Shown here: one piece after another, positions 22,773 through 35,294 of the stretch
Layout of the letters: every line of letters begins with the position of its first letter
Position numbering within the stretch: the first letter of the stretch is position 1
The notes under the pieces: generated by a model
Database searches by the model: none
What the model was told of the DNA's origin: nothing
The model's input: only the letters and a program-made list of their open reading frames with translations
Source of the DNA: Patiria miniata
Taxonomy: Eukaryota; Echinodermata; Asteroidea; Valvatida; Asterinidae
Length of the DNA: 64,000 nucleotides
NCBI RefSeq assembly: GCF_015706575.1
Contig: NW_024037052.1
Location: 1,178,001 to 1,242,000, forward strand
Reading direction: 5' to 3'
Made by a program: the position numbers and the translations under genes

Positions 22773-25094
22773 CTACAGGTAATTTCATCAGCTGATCAAG
22801 GAATTATCAACACACCTACCAAAAGCTGCAACAGATATATATATTTACTATTAATACTATGAAAGTAAGTAAAGTCTGTCATTAGCCAATACATCTCCGG
22901 TTTCAAAGGCATGAAACGACCGAGGATATTTTTTTATCCCCCCTGGATAGGATGCCAGTCCATTGCAGGTTACTTCCCAGCTAATATCGGTACCTATTTA
23001 TACTCCTGGGTGGAGAGAGGCAAGTGGGGGTGAAGTGGCTTGCCCAAGGACACACATATAACCGGCAACTAGATTCGGACCCCTGACCCTCTGATCATGA
23101 GTCACAAACCTTAACCATATTAATGCTTAAAAAAAAATTAAAATCCCATAGACCTTATAAATAGTTAATGCGATGCCCGCTGCCATGTACCAATACATCA
23201 GATTCGAGCCAGCCAACCGATCCCATTAGCTCAGTGGTCAAGTGGTAAAACATCTGCACTAGAAAGCAGGAGGTTGTGGGTTCGAGTCCCAACCGAGTGA
23301 TTTTTTCCAACTTTTACTCAGGAGGTAACACACTGAGTATTCAGTGTTTATACATCAATGAAGGGCAAAACCTGATTTGACATACATTGTATTAATACTA
23401 TGATCCACTAGTTTATCTGACCAACAAATACTAAAAATGGGCCTGATATGGTTGGTATGAGATCTGAGGAGTGTTGGCTTTGCAATGTTTTATCAACCAC
23501 CCTTTGCCTCAACCATACCGGTATGTAATCTCTACCTACCTTTTGTGTTAGCAGTAACTCTGTGTTGTGCATTCCTCCGTGTTCTGTTGTTCTGTGGTCT
23601 GCTTGGCACTTCGGCTTTTAAACCCAATATTTCACCCTCTGGAAAAAAAAAACCAGACATTGCTGGTCGGCCGACCAGCGTTGGAAAAATACCATTTTTT
23701 TTAAAAAATGTCAGCACACCAGGAGCCACGATTTTACAGGATGCTTTAGGCTGTCATTCCCTAAAGTTGAAAAAAATCACTCCGGTCGAACCCATGACCT
23801 CCTGCTTTCTAGTGCAGATGTCTTACCACTTGACCACCGAGCTAACGGGATCAGTTGGCTGGTTCGAATCTGATGTACATAGCAGCGGGTACTACATTAA
23901 CTATTCATAAGATGGCAAGACATCTGCAATAGAAAGCAGGAGGTCGTGGGTTCGAGTCCCACCGGAGTGATTTTTTTCCAACTTTCACTCGGGAGGAAAC
24001 ACACTGAGAATACAGTGTTTATACATCGGTGATGGACAAAACCTAATTTGGTTTTATTAGTCAATTGACTCATGTAATTTCAGCAAGCACACACTGCATA
24101 TGCCTCCATGTTATTTTGGCAAGATGTGTTGCCAATATACTAGTGTGGAAAGACTGTGGTTTCTAAAATAACTAAGATCAAAGTGCTTTACATTATTATT
24201 ACCCCTGATCATTGGGCCAATGAAACATTGCAAATACAATCTCAGCTTCCTGTGGAATATGGATTTTTATTCACGAGGAAGTCATTTTAGTCATGTTCCC
24301 TGACAGTATTTTATAAACTATTGAATAGGATGGTGCCAGACTATTTTTGCATTCTAGCCTCACTTTCAATTTTTATTTTAAATGTGGCTTAAAAACATTA
24401 GGGTATGTTTAACAACAAATTTAAATTTTCATTAAAGCAGACTGGTATTAATTTGTAATTAATTTTATGTCACTGCTTTAATTTCTCTTTGCAAGTTCCA
24501 AATATGAAGATTTTACCTCGCTTTCAATTTAATATAGTCGACTCCTGAATAAAGCCCATACAGCTCGGTGTAGTCATTTCGACGCAAGGTAGCTAAAATC
24601 AATCACAATTGCGATCTCTGTTCTCACAGGTACCCATTTACTCCTGGGTGGGGCGAAGCAATGAGTGACAAAGTGTCTTGCCAAAGGGAACATGCACCAT
24701 AACCCCAGGCTGGACTCGAACCCACAACCTGTAGAATTACCCGCAGACAACGAGTTCAATGCTCCAGACCATGAGGCCAGGGCACTCCACATATTTAGAA
24801 ATGTTTTGCCAATTCATGCAACAACACAAACACCAGGTAATATAATCTATTTGAAACCCCTGCCCGTTGTCCAAACTGCACACATGTGCATTTATCTTTA
24901 TTGGTACCTTCAAGGATGTAACTGGGGTCCAAGTTGCTGGAGGGCCCTAAAGGGACCTCAGTTTCTAGTAGGAGGCAGTCTTTGAGCAGAGGGGTCCATG
25001 CCCCTCATCCTCCTCCCCTATCATTAGCTATGCCACTGGGCACCTTTGTCAAGTTCATTTAAGATTATAAGGAATCAATGAAGGGAGTTCCTAC

Positions 25095-25321
25095 TTTTCA
25101 TTGAGGGAGTGAATCTTGGAGCGATCTCTCTCAATCACAGTCTGCATCTCTTCCATCCTGACCCTACGATCCTCCAGCAAGGCTTCCGTCTGCTCTCTAG
25201 ATAGCTCAGCTTGTTCCTTCATCTGAGATTGTAGAGCTTCAATCTGTAGCAACAGACTCTCTGGCTCTGCCTGCTGCTGGTCTGAATCAGGATGGACAGC
25301 TTTGGGCTGGGCGCTGTTGGA
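25095..25321 (-). CDS. ccdc77: Ccdc77 exon Y, unit U4
   Basis: 227-nt copy of exon Y, intact and essentially identical to U3. U3 and U4 are the most similar neighbours and probably the youngest duplication. Confidence 0.86.
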
Positions 25322-25399
25322 CTGAAATGAGGATTGGAAAATATTGATGGATGGTAACAGGATCAACCTGCTGGTACAGACTCGGACAAAAGAAACCAC

Positions 25400-25488
25400 C
25401 CTTTTGGAGATGATCTGATCAATTATCGTGATTGAAGCAACTTTACTGGGATAACGTATGTAACTAAACTCACTTCTCAGGGGAGTAA
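25400..25488 (-). CDS. ccdc77: Ccdc77 exon X, unit U4 (short form)
   Basis: 89-nt form, as in U2 and U3. Confidence 0.5.
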
Positions 25489-27809
25489 CTACAGGTAATT
25501 TCATCAGCTGATCAAGGAATTATCAACACACCTACCAAAAGCTGCAACAGATATATATATTTACTATTAATACTATGAAAGTAAGTAAAGTCTGTCATTA
25601 GCCAATACATCTCCGGTTTCAAAGGCATGAAACGACCGAGGATATTTTTTTATCCCCCCTGGATAGGATGCCAGTCCATTGCAGGTTACTTCCCAGCTAA
25701 TATCGGTACCTATTTATACTCCTGGGTGGAGAGAGGCAAGTGGGGGTGAAGTGGCTTGCCCAAGGACACACATATAACCGGCAACTAGATTCGGACCCCT
25801 GACCCTCTGATCATGAGTCACAAACCTTAACCATATTAATGCTTAAAAAAAAATTAAAATCCCATAGACCTTATAAATAGTTAATGCGATGCCCGCTGCC
25901 ATGTACCAATACATCAGATTCGAGCCAGCCAACCGATCCCATTAGCTCAGTGGTCAAGTGGTAAAACATCTGCACTAGAAAGCAGGAGGTTGTGGGTTCG
26001 AGTCCCAACCGAGTGATTTTTTCCAACTTTTACTCAGGAGGTAACACACTGAGTATTCAGTGTTTATACATCAATGAAGGGCAAAACCTGATTTGACATA
26101 CATTGTATTAATACTATGATCCACTAGTTTATCTGACCAACAAATACTAAAAATGGGCCTGATATGGTTGGTATGAGATCTGAGGAGTGTTGGCTTTGCA
26201 ATGTTTTATCAACCACCCTTTGCCTCAACCATACCGGTATGTAATCTCTACCTACCTTTTGTGTTAGCAGTAACTCTGTGTTGTGCATTCCTCCGTGTTC
26301 TGTTGTTCTGTGGTCTGCTTGGCACTTCGGCTTTTAAACCCAATATTTCACCCTCTGGAAAAAAAAAACCAGACATTGCTGGTCGGCCGACCAGCGTTGG
26401 AAAAATACCATTTTTTTTAAAAATGTCAGCACACCAGGAGCCACGATTTTACAGGATGCTTTAGGCTGTCATTCCCTAAAGTTGAAAAAAATCACTCCGG
26501 TCGAACCCATGACCTCCTGCTTTCTAGTGCAGATGTCTTACCACTTGACCACCGAGCTAACGGGATCAGTTGGCTGGTTCGAATCTGATGTACATAGCAG
26601 CGGGTACTACATTAACTATTCATAAGATGGCAAGACATCTGCAATAGAAAGCAGGAGGTCGTGGGTTCGAGTCCCACCGGAGTGATTTTTTTCCAACTTT
26701 CACTCGGGAGGAAACACACTGAGAATACAGTGTTTATACATCGGTGATGGACAAAACCTAATTTGGTTTTATTAGTCAATTGACTCATGTAATTTCAGCA
26801 AGCACACACTGCATATGCCTCCATGTTATTTTGGCAAGATGTGTTGCCAATATACTAGTGTGGAAAGACTGTGGTTTCTAAAATAACTAAGATCAAAGTG
26901 CTTTACATTATTATTACCCCTGATCATTGGGCCAATGAAACATTGCAAATACAATCTCAGCTTCCTGTGGAATATGGATTTTTATTCACGAGGAAGTCAT
27001 TTTAGTCATGTTCCCTGACAGTATTTTATAAACTATTGAATAGGATGGTGCCAGACTATTTTTGCATTCTAGCCTCACTTTCAATTTTTATTTTAAATGT
27101 GGCTTAAAAACATTAGGGTATGTTTAACAACAAATTTAAATTTTCATTAAAGCAGACTGGTATTAATTTGTAATTAATTTTATGTCACTGCTTTAATTTC
27201 TCTTTGCAAGTTCCAAATATGAAGATTTTACCTCGCTTTCAATTTAATATAGTCGACTCCTGAATAAAGCCCATACAGCTCGGTGTAGTCATTTCGACGC
27301 AAGGTAGCTAAAATCAATCACAATTGCGATCTCTGTTCTCACAGGTACCCATTTACTCCTGGGTGGGGCGAAGCAATGAGTGACAAAGTGTCTTGCCAAA
27401 GGGAACATGCACCATAACCCCAGGCTGGACTCGAACCCACAACCTGTAGAATTACCCACAGACAACGAGTTCAATGCTCCAGACCATGAGGCCAGGGCAC
27501 TCCACATATTTAGAAATGTTTTGCCAATTCATGCAACAACACAAACACCAGGTAATATAATCTATTTGAAACCCCTGCCCGTTGTCCAAACTGCACACAT
27601 GTGCATTTATCTTTATTGGTACCTTCAAGGATGTAACTGGGGTCCAAGTTGCTGGAGGGCCCTAAAGGGACCTCAGTTTCTAGTAGGAGGCAGTCTTTGA
27701 GCAGAGGGGTCCATGCCCCTCATCCTCCTCCCCTATCATTAGCTATGCCACTGGGCACCTTTGTCAAGTTCATTTAAGATTATAAGGAATCAATGAAGGG
27801 AGTTCCTAC

Positions 27810-28036
27810 TTTTCATTGAGGGAGTGAATCTTGGAGCGATCTCTCTCAATCACAGTCTGCATCTCTTCCATCCTGACCCTACGATCCTCCAGCAAGGCTT
27901 CCGTCCGCTCTCTAGATAGCTCAGCTTGTTCCTTCATCTGAGATTGTAGAGCTTCAATCTGTAGCAACAGACTCTCTGGCTCTGCCTGCTGCTGGTCTGA
28001 ATCAGGATAGACAGCTTTGGGCTGGGCGCTGTTGGA
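27810..28036 (-). CDS. ccdc77: Ccdc77 exon Y, unit U5
   Basis: 227-nt copy of exon Y, intact. It has AVYPDSD where the others have AVHPDSD, and SRERTEAL where the others have SREQTEAL. It is the copy nearest to the upstream exon at 31,186-31,307 and is paired with the long form of exon X, so U5 may represent the ancestral arrangement. Confidence 0.87.
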
Positions 28037-28114
28037 CTGAAATGAGGATTGGAAAATATTGATGGATGGTAACAGGATCAACCTGCTGGTACAGACTCGG
28101 ACAAAAGAAACCAC

Positions 28115-28245
28115 CATTTTGGAGATGATCTGATCAATTATCGTGATTGAAGCAACTTTACTGGGATAACGTATGTAACTAATCTTGGAAAGTTCATGGT
28201 ATGATGAGGCGGCTTTTTTGCCAAACTCACTTCTCAGGGGAGTAA
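28115..28245 (-). CDS. ccdc77: Ccdc77 exon X, unit U5 (long 131-nt form)
   Basis: As exon X of U1-U4 but with 42 extra nt encoding GKKAASSYHELSKI between VTPLRSEF and SYIRYPSK. Phase 1 in and 0 out are unchanged. That the difference is exactly 14 codons is mild support for X being coding. The 5' side fits the preceding exon (…HPHA + G). The 3' donor ATG|gtggtt is weak; CCCA|gtaaag is a better-looking donor but leaves the wrong phase for exon Y. Confidence 0.55.
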
Positions 28246-30089
28246 CTACAGGTAATTTCATCAGCTGATCAAGGAATTATCAACACACCTACCAAAAGCT
28301 GCAACAGATATATATATTTACTATTAATACTATGAAAGTAAGTAAAGTCTGTCATTAGCCAATACATCTCCGGTTTCAAAGGCATGAAACGACCGAGGAT
28401 ATTTTTTTATCCCCCCTGGATAGGATGCCAGTCCATTGCAGGTTACTTCCCAGCTAATATCGGTACCTATTTATACTCCTGGGTGGAGAGAGGCAAGTGG
28501 GGGTGAAGTGGCTTGCCCAAGGACACACATATAACCGGCAACTAGATTCGGACCCCTGACCCTCTGATCATGAGTCACAAACCTTAACCATATTAATGCT
28601 TAAAAAAAATTAAAATCCCATAGACCTTATAAATAGTTAATGCGATGCCCGCTGCCATGTACCAATACATCAGATTCGAGCCAGCCAACCGATCCCATTA
28701 GCTCAGTGGTCAAGTGGTAAAACATCTGCACTAGAAAGCAGGAGGTTGTGGGTTCGAGTCCCAACAGAGTGATTTTTTCCAACTTTTACTCAGGAGGTAA
28801 CACACTGAGTATTCAGTGTTTATACATCAATGAAGGGCAAAACCTGATTTGACATACATTGTATTAATACTATGATCCACTAGTTTATCTGACCCACAAA
28901 TACTAAAAATGGGCCTGATATGGTTGGTATGAGATCTGAGGAGTGTTGGCTTTGCAATGTTTTATCAACCACCCTTTGCCTCAACCATACCGGTATGTAA
29001 TCTCTACCTACCTTTTGTGTTAGCAGTAACTCTGTGTTGTGCATTCCTCCGTGTTCTGTTGTTCTGTGGTCTGCTTGGCACTCTGGCTTTTAAACCCCAA
29101 TATTTCACCCTCTGGAAAAAAAAAACCAGACAGGCAAGTAAGAAGAAAACATGAGACGTCTTGGAAATTACAGGTTACACCTTCATATACCTTTGAAATC
29201 TGATGGACAGTGTGTGCAGATATATAATTGTTTGCCAGAATAAAATGCAATGTTCAAAGTTGGGTCAAAAGTCTTCTAATGCCCGACTGTAATTCATTGT
29301 AATAAACCAGTTCTGTATTTCAATGACCTGAGGTCATTTGGGATAACATTGCTGACACGATGTTAGGCGATGTTACGCGCACGACCACTCTGGTGGTAAT
29401 TTACACACAAGCGTCGCGCACCCGCATTCATGCGCCTTTGATCGTTCTACTATCCCGAATGACCGGTGACCCATATCGTTGTGCACATAAGCAGTTGAAA
29501 TACCGAACTGGCTTATCCATGGCATTCCTTGAGTTGTTTGCTTGTTTGGAAAAGGATGAGACATTTAGGACAACTTGAAGAACTGTTGACACTTAAAATA
29601 CCCAATACAAGGGAACTTGACTAGGTTTACTCTTAATAATGTTTAAATGGGGGCAGTTCCGCAGTGTCAGACGTACATTTTGGGCAATTCAACAGTGTAT
29701 GTAATTGTAGTTATAATCACGGGGTAGATTTTAATTCTGATAAAACATATCAGTTAGTCACTAGTTACTTTGATGAGTCAAAGAAGAAATTATTCATCCA
29801 ACTTTGTTGCTGTAGTAGAAATTGGCTCAAAACACCGGACGTACTCAGACAAATCAATTTTTTGTATTGTCATCAATTGATTTTCCATTGACAAGTAACA
29901 GCCAAACTGTTGAACTTGTTAGGGAATGTACAACATTTGCTTTTGCTGCAATGTTCAAAATAAGTGCATCTGGGGGATTAGTGTGCTATAAAAAATATTG
30001 TTAAAGGGCATGTACAACATTTGCTTTTGCTGCAATAATCAGAAATAAATGGATTTGGAGGATTAGTATGTTTTAGCAAATATTGTTAA

Positions 30090-30895
30090 AATGACTTGTT
30101 TCACGTTTTGGGCTTGTAGATGTTGGAAAAACCAAGAAAACCATTCATGTTCTTGTAGTCTGGTTCACAGACCCCATTTAAGATGAAACGGAGAATTTAT
30201 AGACTTTGGGGGATTGTAAGATCAGAGAGGCAGTCTAGTAGGCTTGTACCCCTTCAAAGGTGTGTAATCAATTGCACAGAAAACACAGAATAACTAATTA
30301 TGAAAAATTAGGAGTAGTTTTAAAAAAAAAAAACAGTTTTCTCCATTGCTGGTCGGCCGACCAGCGTTGGAAAAATACCATTTTTTTTAAAAAATGTCAG
30401 CACACCAGGAGCCACGATTTTACAGGATGCTTTAGGCTGTCATTCCCTAACAATCCACTAAGGTATTTAGTGATACTTTGTTCATATCGTTTTGTAATAT
30501 TTGCCAATGTTGTATCTTCCCTTTAAACTGACCTATTTCACGTTTTGGGTTCGGAAATGCCAGAAAATCTAAGAAATCCAACCATGTTCTTGTGGTCTGG
30601 TGACATGAGACGTAAGATGAGACGTAGCACTTTGTACACTTTGAGGAAGTTAGGTCAGAGAATCAGTCTAGCAGGCTTGTACCCCTACACAGATGCGTAA
30701 TTGATTGCAAAGAAAATGCGGAATGACTAAATATGAAAAGTTAGGAGCAGTTTTTGAAAAAAGCCAGTTTTCTTCAACGATGTTCGGCCGACCAGTGTAT
30801 GAATAATACAAGGTTTCTTGAAAATGTCAGCACACCAGGAGCCACGATTTTACAGGATGCTTTAGACTGTCATTCACTGACAGTCCAGTAATATA
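30090..30895 (+). repeat. Diverged tandem pair of a ~440-bp repeat at the array edge
   Basis: Segments 30,090-30,450 and 30,530-30,895 align over landmarks TTTCACGTTTTGGG, GGCTTGTACCCCT, TCGGCCGACCAG and CAGCACACCAGGAGCCACG. The first is also the right end of every tandem unit, so the unit boundary lies inside this older satellite-like dimer. Confidence 0.8.
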
Positions 30896-31185
30896 TTTCG
30901 TCATAATTTGATCATTTCGTTTTTTGATGTTTGCAATGATGTTGTATCTTCCCTTTTAAATAAACTACATGTCAATAAAATACAGATAATATGCTTCAAA
31001 TTGATATGTATATTTCTTTTGTGGCATTTTGGCCATTAAGAATTGTTGGCATTCAGGTTTATAATTCTGTAGAATTGCCCATGGATGGGCGAGGGAATTG
31101 ATTAACAAATTTTGGCCAAGGACATTGACAAATATGAGTCTGCAGCCCCGTTGGTAGAGTTGCCAGTGCGGTGTTACACACTGAC
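30896..31185. other. Ccdc77 intron
   Basis: No recognised element. It separates the satellite-like dimer from the Ccdc77 exon at 31,186. Confidence 0.5.
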
Positions 31186-31307
31186 CTGCATGTGGATGTC
31201 TCTTTTGTGGGTGTTTCTGTGTGACAATTGCCCGCGTTGATGGTTCTTTGTGGAAGTATGTCACTTCAGGACCTGATGGGCTTGATAATGATAACAGATG
31301 CTGGATT
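31186..31307 (-). CDS. ccdc77: Ccdc77 exon upstream of the tandem cassette
   Basis: A 122-nt exon with acceptor TTGACAG and donor GCAG|gtcagt. It completes the codon left open by exon 36,802-36,962 (AG + A = Arg) and then reads IQHLLSLSSPSGPEVTYFHK, EPSTRAIVTQKHPQKRHPHA, leaving one G (phase 1). Vertebrate CCDC77 has the clear counterpart IQNLLALVG..AGEVTYFCKEP...TILQK. The VTYF.KEP signature makes the assignment secure and fixes the gene direction across the tandem block. Confidence 0.9.
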
Positions 31308-32030
31308 CTGTCAAGTACAAATCAAATCATTGGAAAAGTTCAAGTTAGTACACCTTTGGTAAATCCAAACTAACAGGGTTTGTTTACTTCCATATCACAT
31401 TATACGTGTAACTGATTGTACATGTGGGGTATTAAAGCAGCACCAACATTCATACATGTTCATGAATGCATCATCTCTAAACATACTTTTGCACTAGTGT
31501 GGAACAAATTGCAATTGCTTAGTCTAGACAAGGGTTGTGCAAAATATACCGAATATCCAAATATTTGATCATCCACCGAATATCCGAATAGCATTTTATC
31601 AAATTGAATTGTTTTTTTAATGTGAGCAATGACAAAAAAACGTCCATGATGTGATTTTATGAGTTTAAGTTGAGAGATTTGATTTGTTTAGTCAAACGCC
31701 ACACTTTACGCAGATGGTTTGAGAGTTTTCATGAGGAATGTAAGCCCTAATGTGGATCTTCAATATCTGCCAAATGCCAGGTTGTCAGCTAGCTCAAAAT
31801 CTATATCGATACATTCCAAATTATTTCAATGTCATTGGATGATTTTTTTGTTCAAATTCAAGTTCCAATATTCAAAGACTAAATTATTGGAAAAATGCAC
31901 AACATTAATAGAGACCTGTTTTGTGAAGCACACCTAGAGAGAACTTGAAGCTCTACCCAGCCCTGCAAACAATGACCTGTACTCTGCCCGCAAGGTTGTC
32001 AGTCCGTCATTGCCAATCAAAGAATCCTCC
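31308..32030. other. Ccdc77 intron, no recognised element
   Basis: AT-rich sequence with no supported exon or repeat boundary. A plus-strand open frame at 31,719-31,937 shows no protein-like features. Confidence 0.4.
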
Positions 32031-32939
32031 CCAACAGTCACCATCCATCTGCACAACATACAGATTACAGGTACAATGTATATATACATGTACATGGATT
32101 CAATTCAGCCTCAGGACAGGCAGTAGCACTGCTATTGTGACAAGGTTTTTGCAGTCGCTTTGCCAACCAACCTCTTTGTCGACAACCACTTCAACGATTT
32201 GCTACTTCACCGAATAACCACTTCGCCTACTTGCCACTCCGTCGAATTACCACTTCGCTGCACGCAAACGCACGTACTAACAAGTTTGTTATGGTGTAAA
32301 TCAAGGATTTTCTAATGTTTCTCTTCCCTTTCCTTTGTTTATACTCTGAACATTTTTGCATCTGCTCTCATTGGTTTAGTACACGTTTTCTAATCGAACT
32401 CGTCTTCCATTTACAATTCATTGATGACGTTGCATGTGTGTGTCCTTGATTTACACCATAAAGAAATGCCTACAGACACGTACATGTATGTATGGAGCCA
32501 TAAAAATGAGTTACATGAAAAACTTGGGGTTGTTTTACCCCTTCCTATCCAAACCCATATGAGATTCAACTTTTTTCATTCTATAGTCAACTTGAAACAG
32601 TACTGAAGGGGATGAAGATTTAAAAAGAAAAAAAAAAAAGTTTCTGAGAATTAACTGTGTGCGACCAAAAACATGGTCACCGTGTACGGACAGTCAATGA
32701 TTAATATATTTTATAAATTCCACTTCTTCACTTTCAAAGTGAATTGAGAGGACAATGTCACATAAACCTAGTAAAAGAAGACACAACAAGTATGAAAACC
32801 ACTTAATATTAAGTACCAGTCAGCTGTTATAATTACCATGAGTTTGTGCATGCGAGCATAATGTGTTAGCAAATACTTTCGGCGAAGTGGTAATTGGGCA
32901 AAGCAGTAATTTGGCTAAGTGGTAATTTGGCTGGTTTCG

Positions 32940-33110
32940 ATCCAACTCGGACCCAAACCAAGTCGGACCCAAGCCAACTCGGACCCAGGCCAACTCGGAC
33001 CCACTACCAACTCGGACCCACGCCAACTCAATCGGACCCACTACCAACTCGGATCCACAACCAACTCGGACCCACTACCAACTCGGACCCATGCATGACC
33101 AACTCGGACT
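32940..33110 (+). repeat. CCAACTCGGACCCA minisatellite, copy 1
   Basis: About ten imperfect copies of a 13-19 bp motif built on CCAACTCGGACCCA. The second duplication unit carries it at 34,122-34,290. An inverted tract of the same motif (TGGGTCCGAGTTGG) lies at 36,472-36,617. The open frames across it (repeats of LGPTPT or VRVGSG) are by-products of the repeat. Confidence 0.9.
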
Positions 33111-34121
33111 CATCTTTTACAATCATTTGACAGCGTTTACAATTATTTGACAATTTCATAAAGTTTGTCCACTTATCATCTGTTAATACAGTGATGTTTT
33201 TAAGTATAAACAGTCACCATCCATCTGCACAACATACAGATTACAGGTACATGTACATGGATTCAATTCAGCCTCAGGACAGGCAGTAGCACTGCTATTG
33301 TGACAAGGTTTTTGCAGTCGCTTTGCCAACCAACCTCTTTGTCGACAACCACTTCAACGATTTGCTACTTCACCGAATAACCACTTCGCCTACTTGCCAC
33401 TCCGTCGAATTACCACTTCGCTGAATGACCACTTCGCCGAATTGCACGCAAACGCACGTACTAACAAGTTTGTTATGGTGTAAATCAAGGATTTTCTAAT
33501 GTTTCTCTTCCCTTTCCTTTGTTTATACTCTGAACATTTTTGCATCTGCTCTCATTGGTTTAGTACACGTTTTCTAATCAAACTCGTCTTCCATTTACAA
33601 TTCACTGATGATGTTGCATGTGTGTGTCCTTGATTTACACCATAAAGAAATGCCTACAGACACGTACATGTATGTATGGAGCCATAAAAACGAGCTACAT
33701 GAAAAACTTGGGGTTGTTTTACCCCTTCCTATCCAAACCCATATGAGATTCAACTTTTTTCATTCTATAGTCAACTTGAAACAGTACTGAAGGGGATGAA
33801 GATTTAAAAAGAAAAAAAAAAAGTTTCAGAATTAACTGTGTGCGACCAAAAACATGGTCACCGTGTACGGACAGTCAATGATTAATATATTTTATAAATT
33901 CCACTTCTGCACTTTCAAAGTGAATTGAGAGGACAATGTCACATAAACCTAGTAATAGAAGACACAACAAGTATGAAAACCACTTAATATTAAGTACCAG
34001 TCAGCTGTTATAATTACCATGAGTTTGTGCATGCGAGCATAATGTGTTAGCAAATACTTTCGGCGAAGTGGTAATTGGGCAAAGCAGTAATTTGGCTAAG
34101 TGGTAATTTGGCTGGTTTCGA

Positions 34122-34290
34122 TCCAACTCGGACCCAAACCAAGTCGGACCCAAGCCAACTCGGACCCAGGCCAACTCGGACCCACTACCAACTCGGACCC
34201 ACGCCAACTCAATCGGACCCACTACCAACTCGGATCCACAACCAACTCGGACCCACTACCAACTCAGACCCATGCATGACCAACTCGGAC
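34122..34290 (+). repeat. CCAACTCGGACCCA minisatellite, copy 2
   Basis: Same tract as at 32,940-33,110, duplicated with the 1.18-kb block. Confidence 0.9.
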
Positions 34291-34370
34291 TTTTACAATT
34301 ATTTGACAATTTCATAAAGTTTGTCCACTTATCATCTGTTAATACAGTGATGCTTTTAAGTATAAATTTT

Positions 34371-35294
34371 CATTGTAGTTGTCAGGTAAAATATCTGTAT
34401 TGCAGCAGTTTGTCGTCGTAAAGCGCATTGAAATGCTTTTTTGAAATGGGCTTTAAAAGTGTAATTAATTATTTATTTTTATTATTTGTTTCCATTGAAA
34501 CATATTGCGCTTTAACCAAAAGTAAAATTTAAAATTAAAGTTTAACCAATTATTCATTTTCATATTTGACATCGTTCACGCCATCTTGCTCAATTTAACA
34601 GCAATTCATTTCATTTTTAATTCAAACCACATAAATTCAAAACAGATCTTCATAGAAAAATAAAATTGGAAAGTATGACATTGAAACATAAACACTTTCA
34701 AACATGACACGATTAATTCAATAAATATAAGTAAACATTATAAGTCATTCAATAAAATAAATAAAGTATAAAACAAAGTCTATTCTAATTTCCTCATGTA
34801 CATTTGTATATGTATTTAACAAAAAAACCCACATAAACACCATTGCATACACTGCAAGAAAAACGAAGGTTCCATATTGAACAAAAAAGGTTAATCAAAA
34901 AAGTAAGTTACACAGATTCGTTAAAAAACCCACAAAACTCAAAGCCAGCATGTGAACTAAAAAAAGATCAACTTATTAAATACCCTACAATTATGAAATG
35001 TCAATCATCAAAAAGGAGTATTGGAGCTCTGGGAAGATTATCCTTCAAGGCCTTACAGGTACATTAGCTGTCTGTATGTTCGACTATGATGTTCCATGGG
35101 GGAAAAAAGTTAATCAAAAAAGTATAAAAAGTTAAACAGATTCGTAAAAAAAAAAAAAAATTAAACAAACTAACAATTACATGAAATGAAAGGTCTACAT
35201 GTATTTCAAATTAATAACTTCCTCACTGAACAACATTTTTGTGACATATTGAAATCCTTCATTGAGTGTGATTTAATTTGGTTTATATTATTTG
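34371..35294. other. AT-rich intron sequence
   Basis: Very AT-rich, with two blocks containing AAAAAGTTAATCAAAAAAGT-like words near 34,890 and 35,105. No gene was recognised. Confidence 0.4.

Larger units (their letters stand above)
13224..30450 (-). repeat. Five tandem units (2.7-4.0 kb), each with two Ccdc77 exons
   Basis: Units start at AAAGTTGAAAAAAATCACTC: U1 13,224-17,117; U2 17,118-21,046; U3 21,047-23,762; U4 23,763-26,477; U5 26,478-30,450. Identity between units is very high. U3 and U4 share the same ~1.2-kb internal deletion. U5 has an extra 42 bp in an exon. Unit joins link a SINE break at the left to CATTCCCTAA at the right with AA in common, so the block arose by tandem duplication inside the gene. 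Each unit contains exon X (89 or 131 nt), exon Y (226 or 227 nt), SINEs and an 83-bp local duplication (for example 16,600-16,760). Confidence 0.95.
32031..34370 (+). repeat. Tandem duplication of a ~1.18-kb block
   Basis: Unit 1 is 32,031-33,209 and unit 2 is 33,210-34,370; both start AACAGTCACCATCCATCTGC. Differences include a 22-24 bp monomer (CTGAATGACCACTTCGCCGAA, as 20-mer-like blocks near 33,421) present only in unit 2, and a short loss near 34,290. Each unit is bracketed by ACCACTTCG-type words at one end and their inverse CGAAGTGGTAATT at the other, so the block looks like a non-autonomous element with repetitive inverted subterminal parts. No transposase is present. Confidence 0.88.

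Noticed and set aside
32894-33130. Open frame made of LGPTPT-type repeats and its minus-strand partner
   Set aside because: It is the translation of the CCAACTCGGACCCA minisatellite; the copies differ by repeat changes rather than coding-like substitutions.
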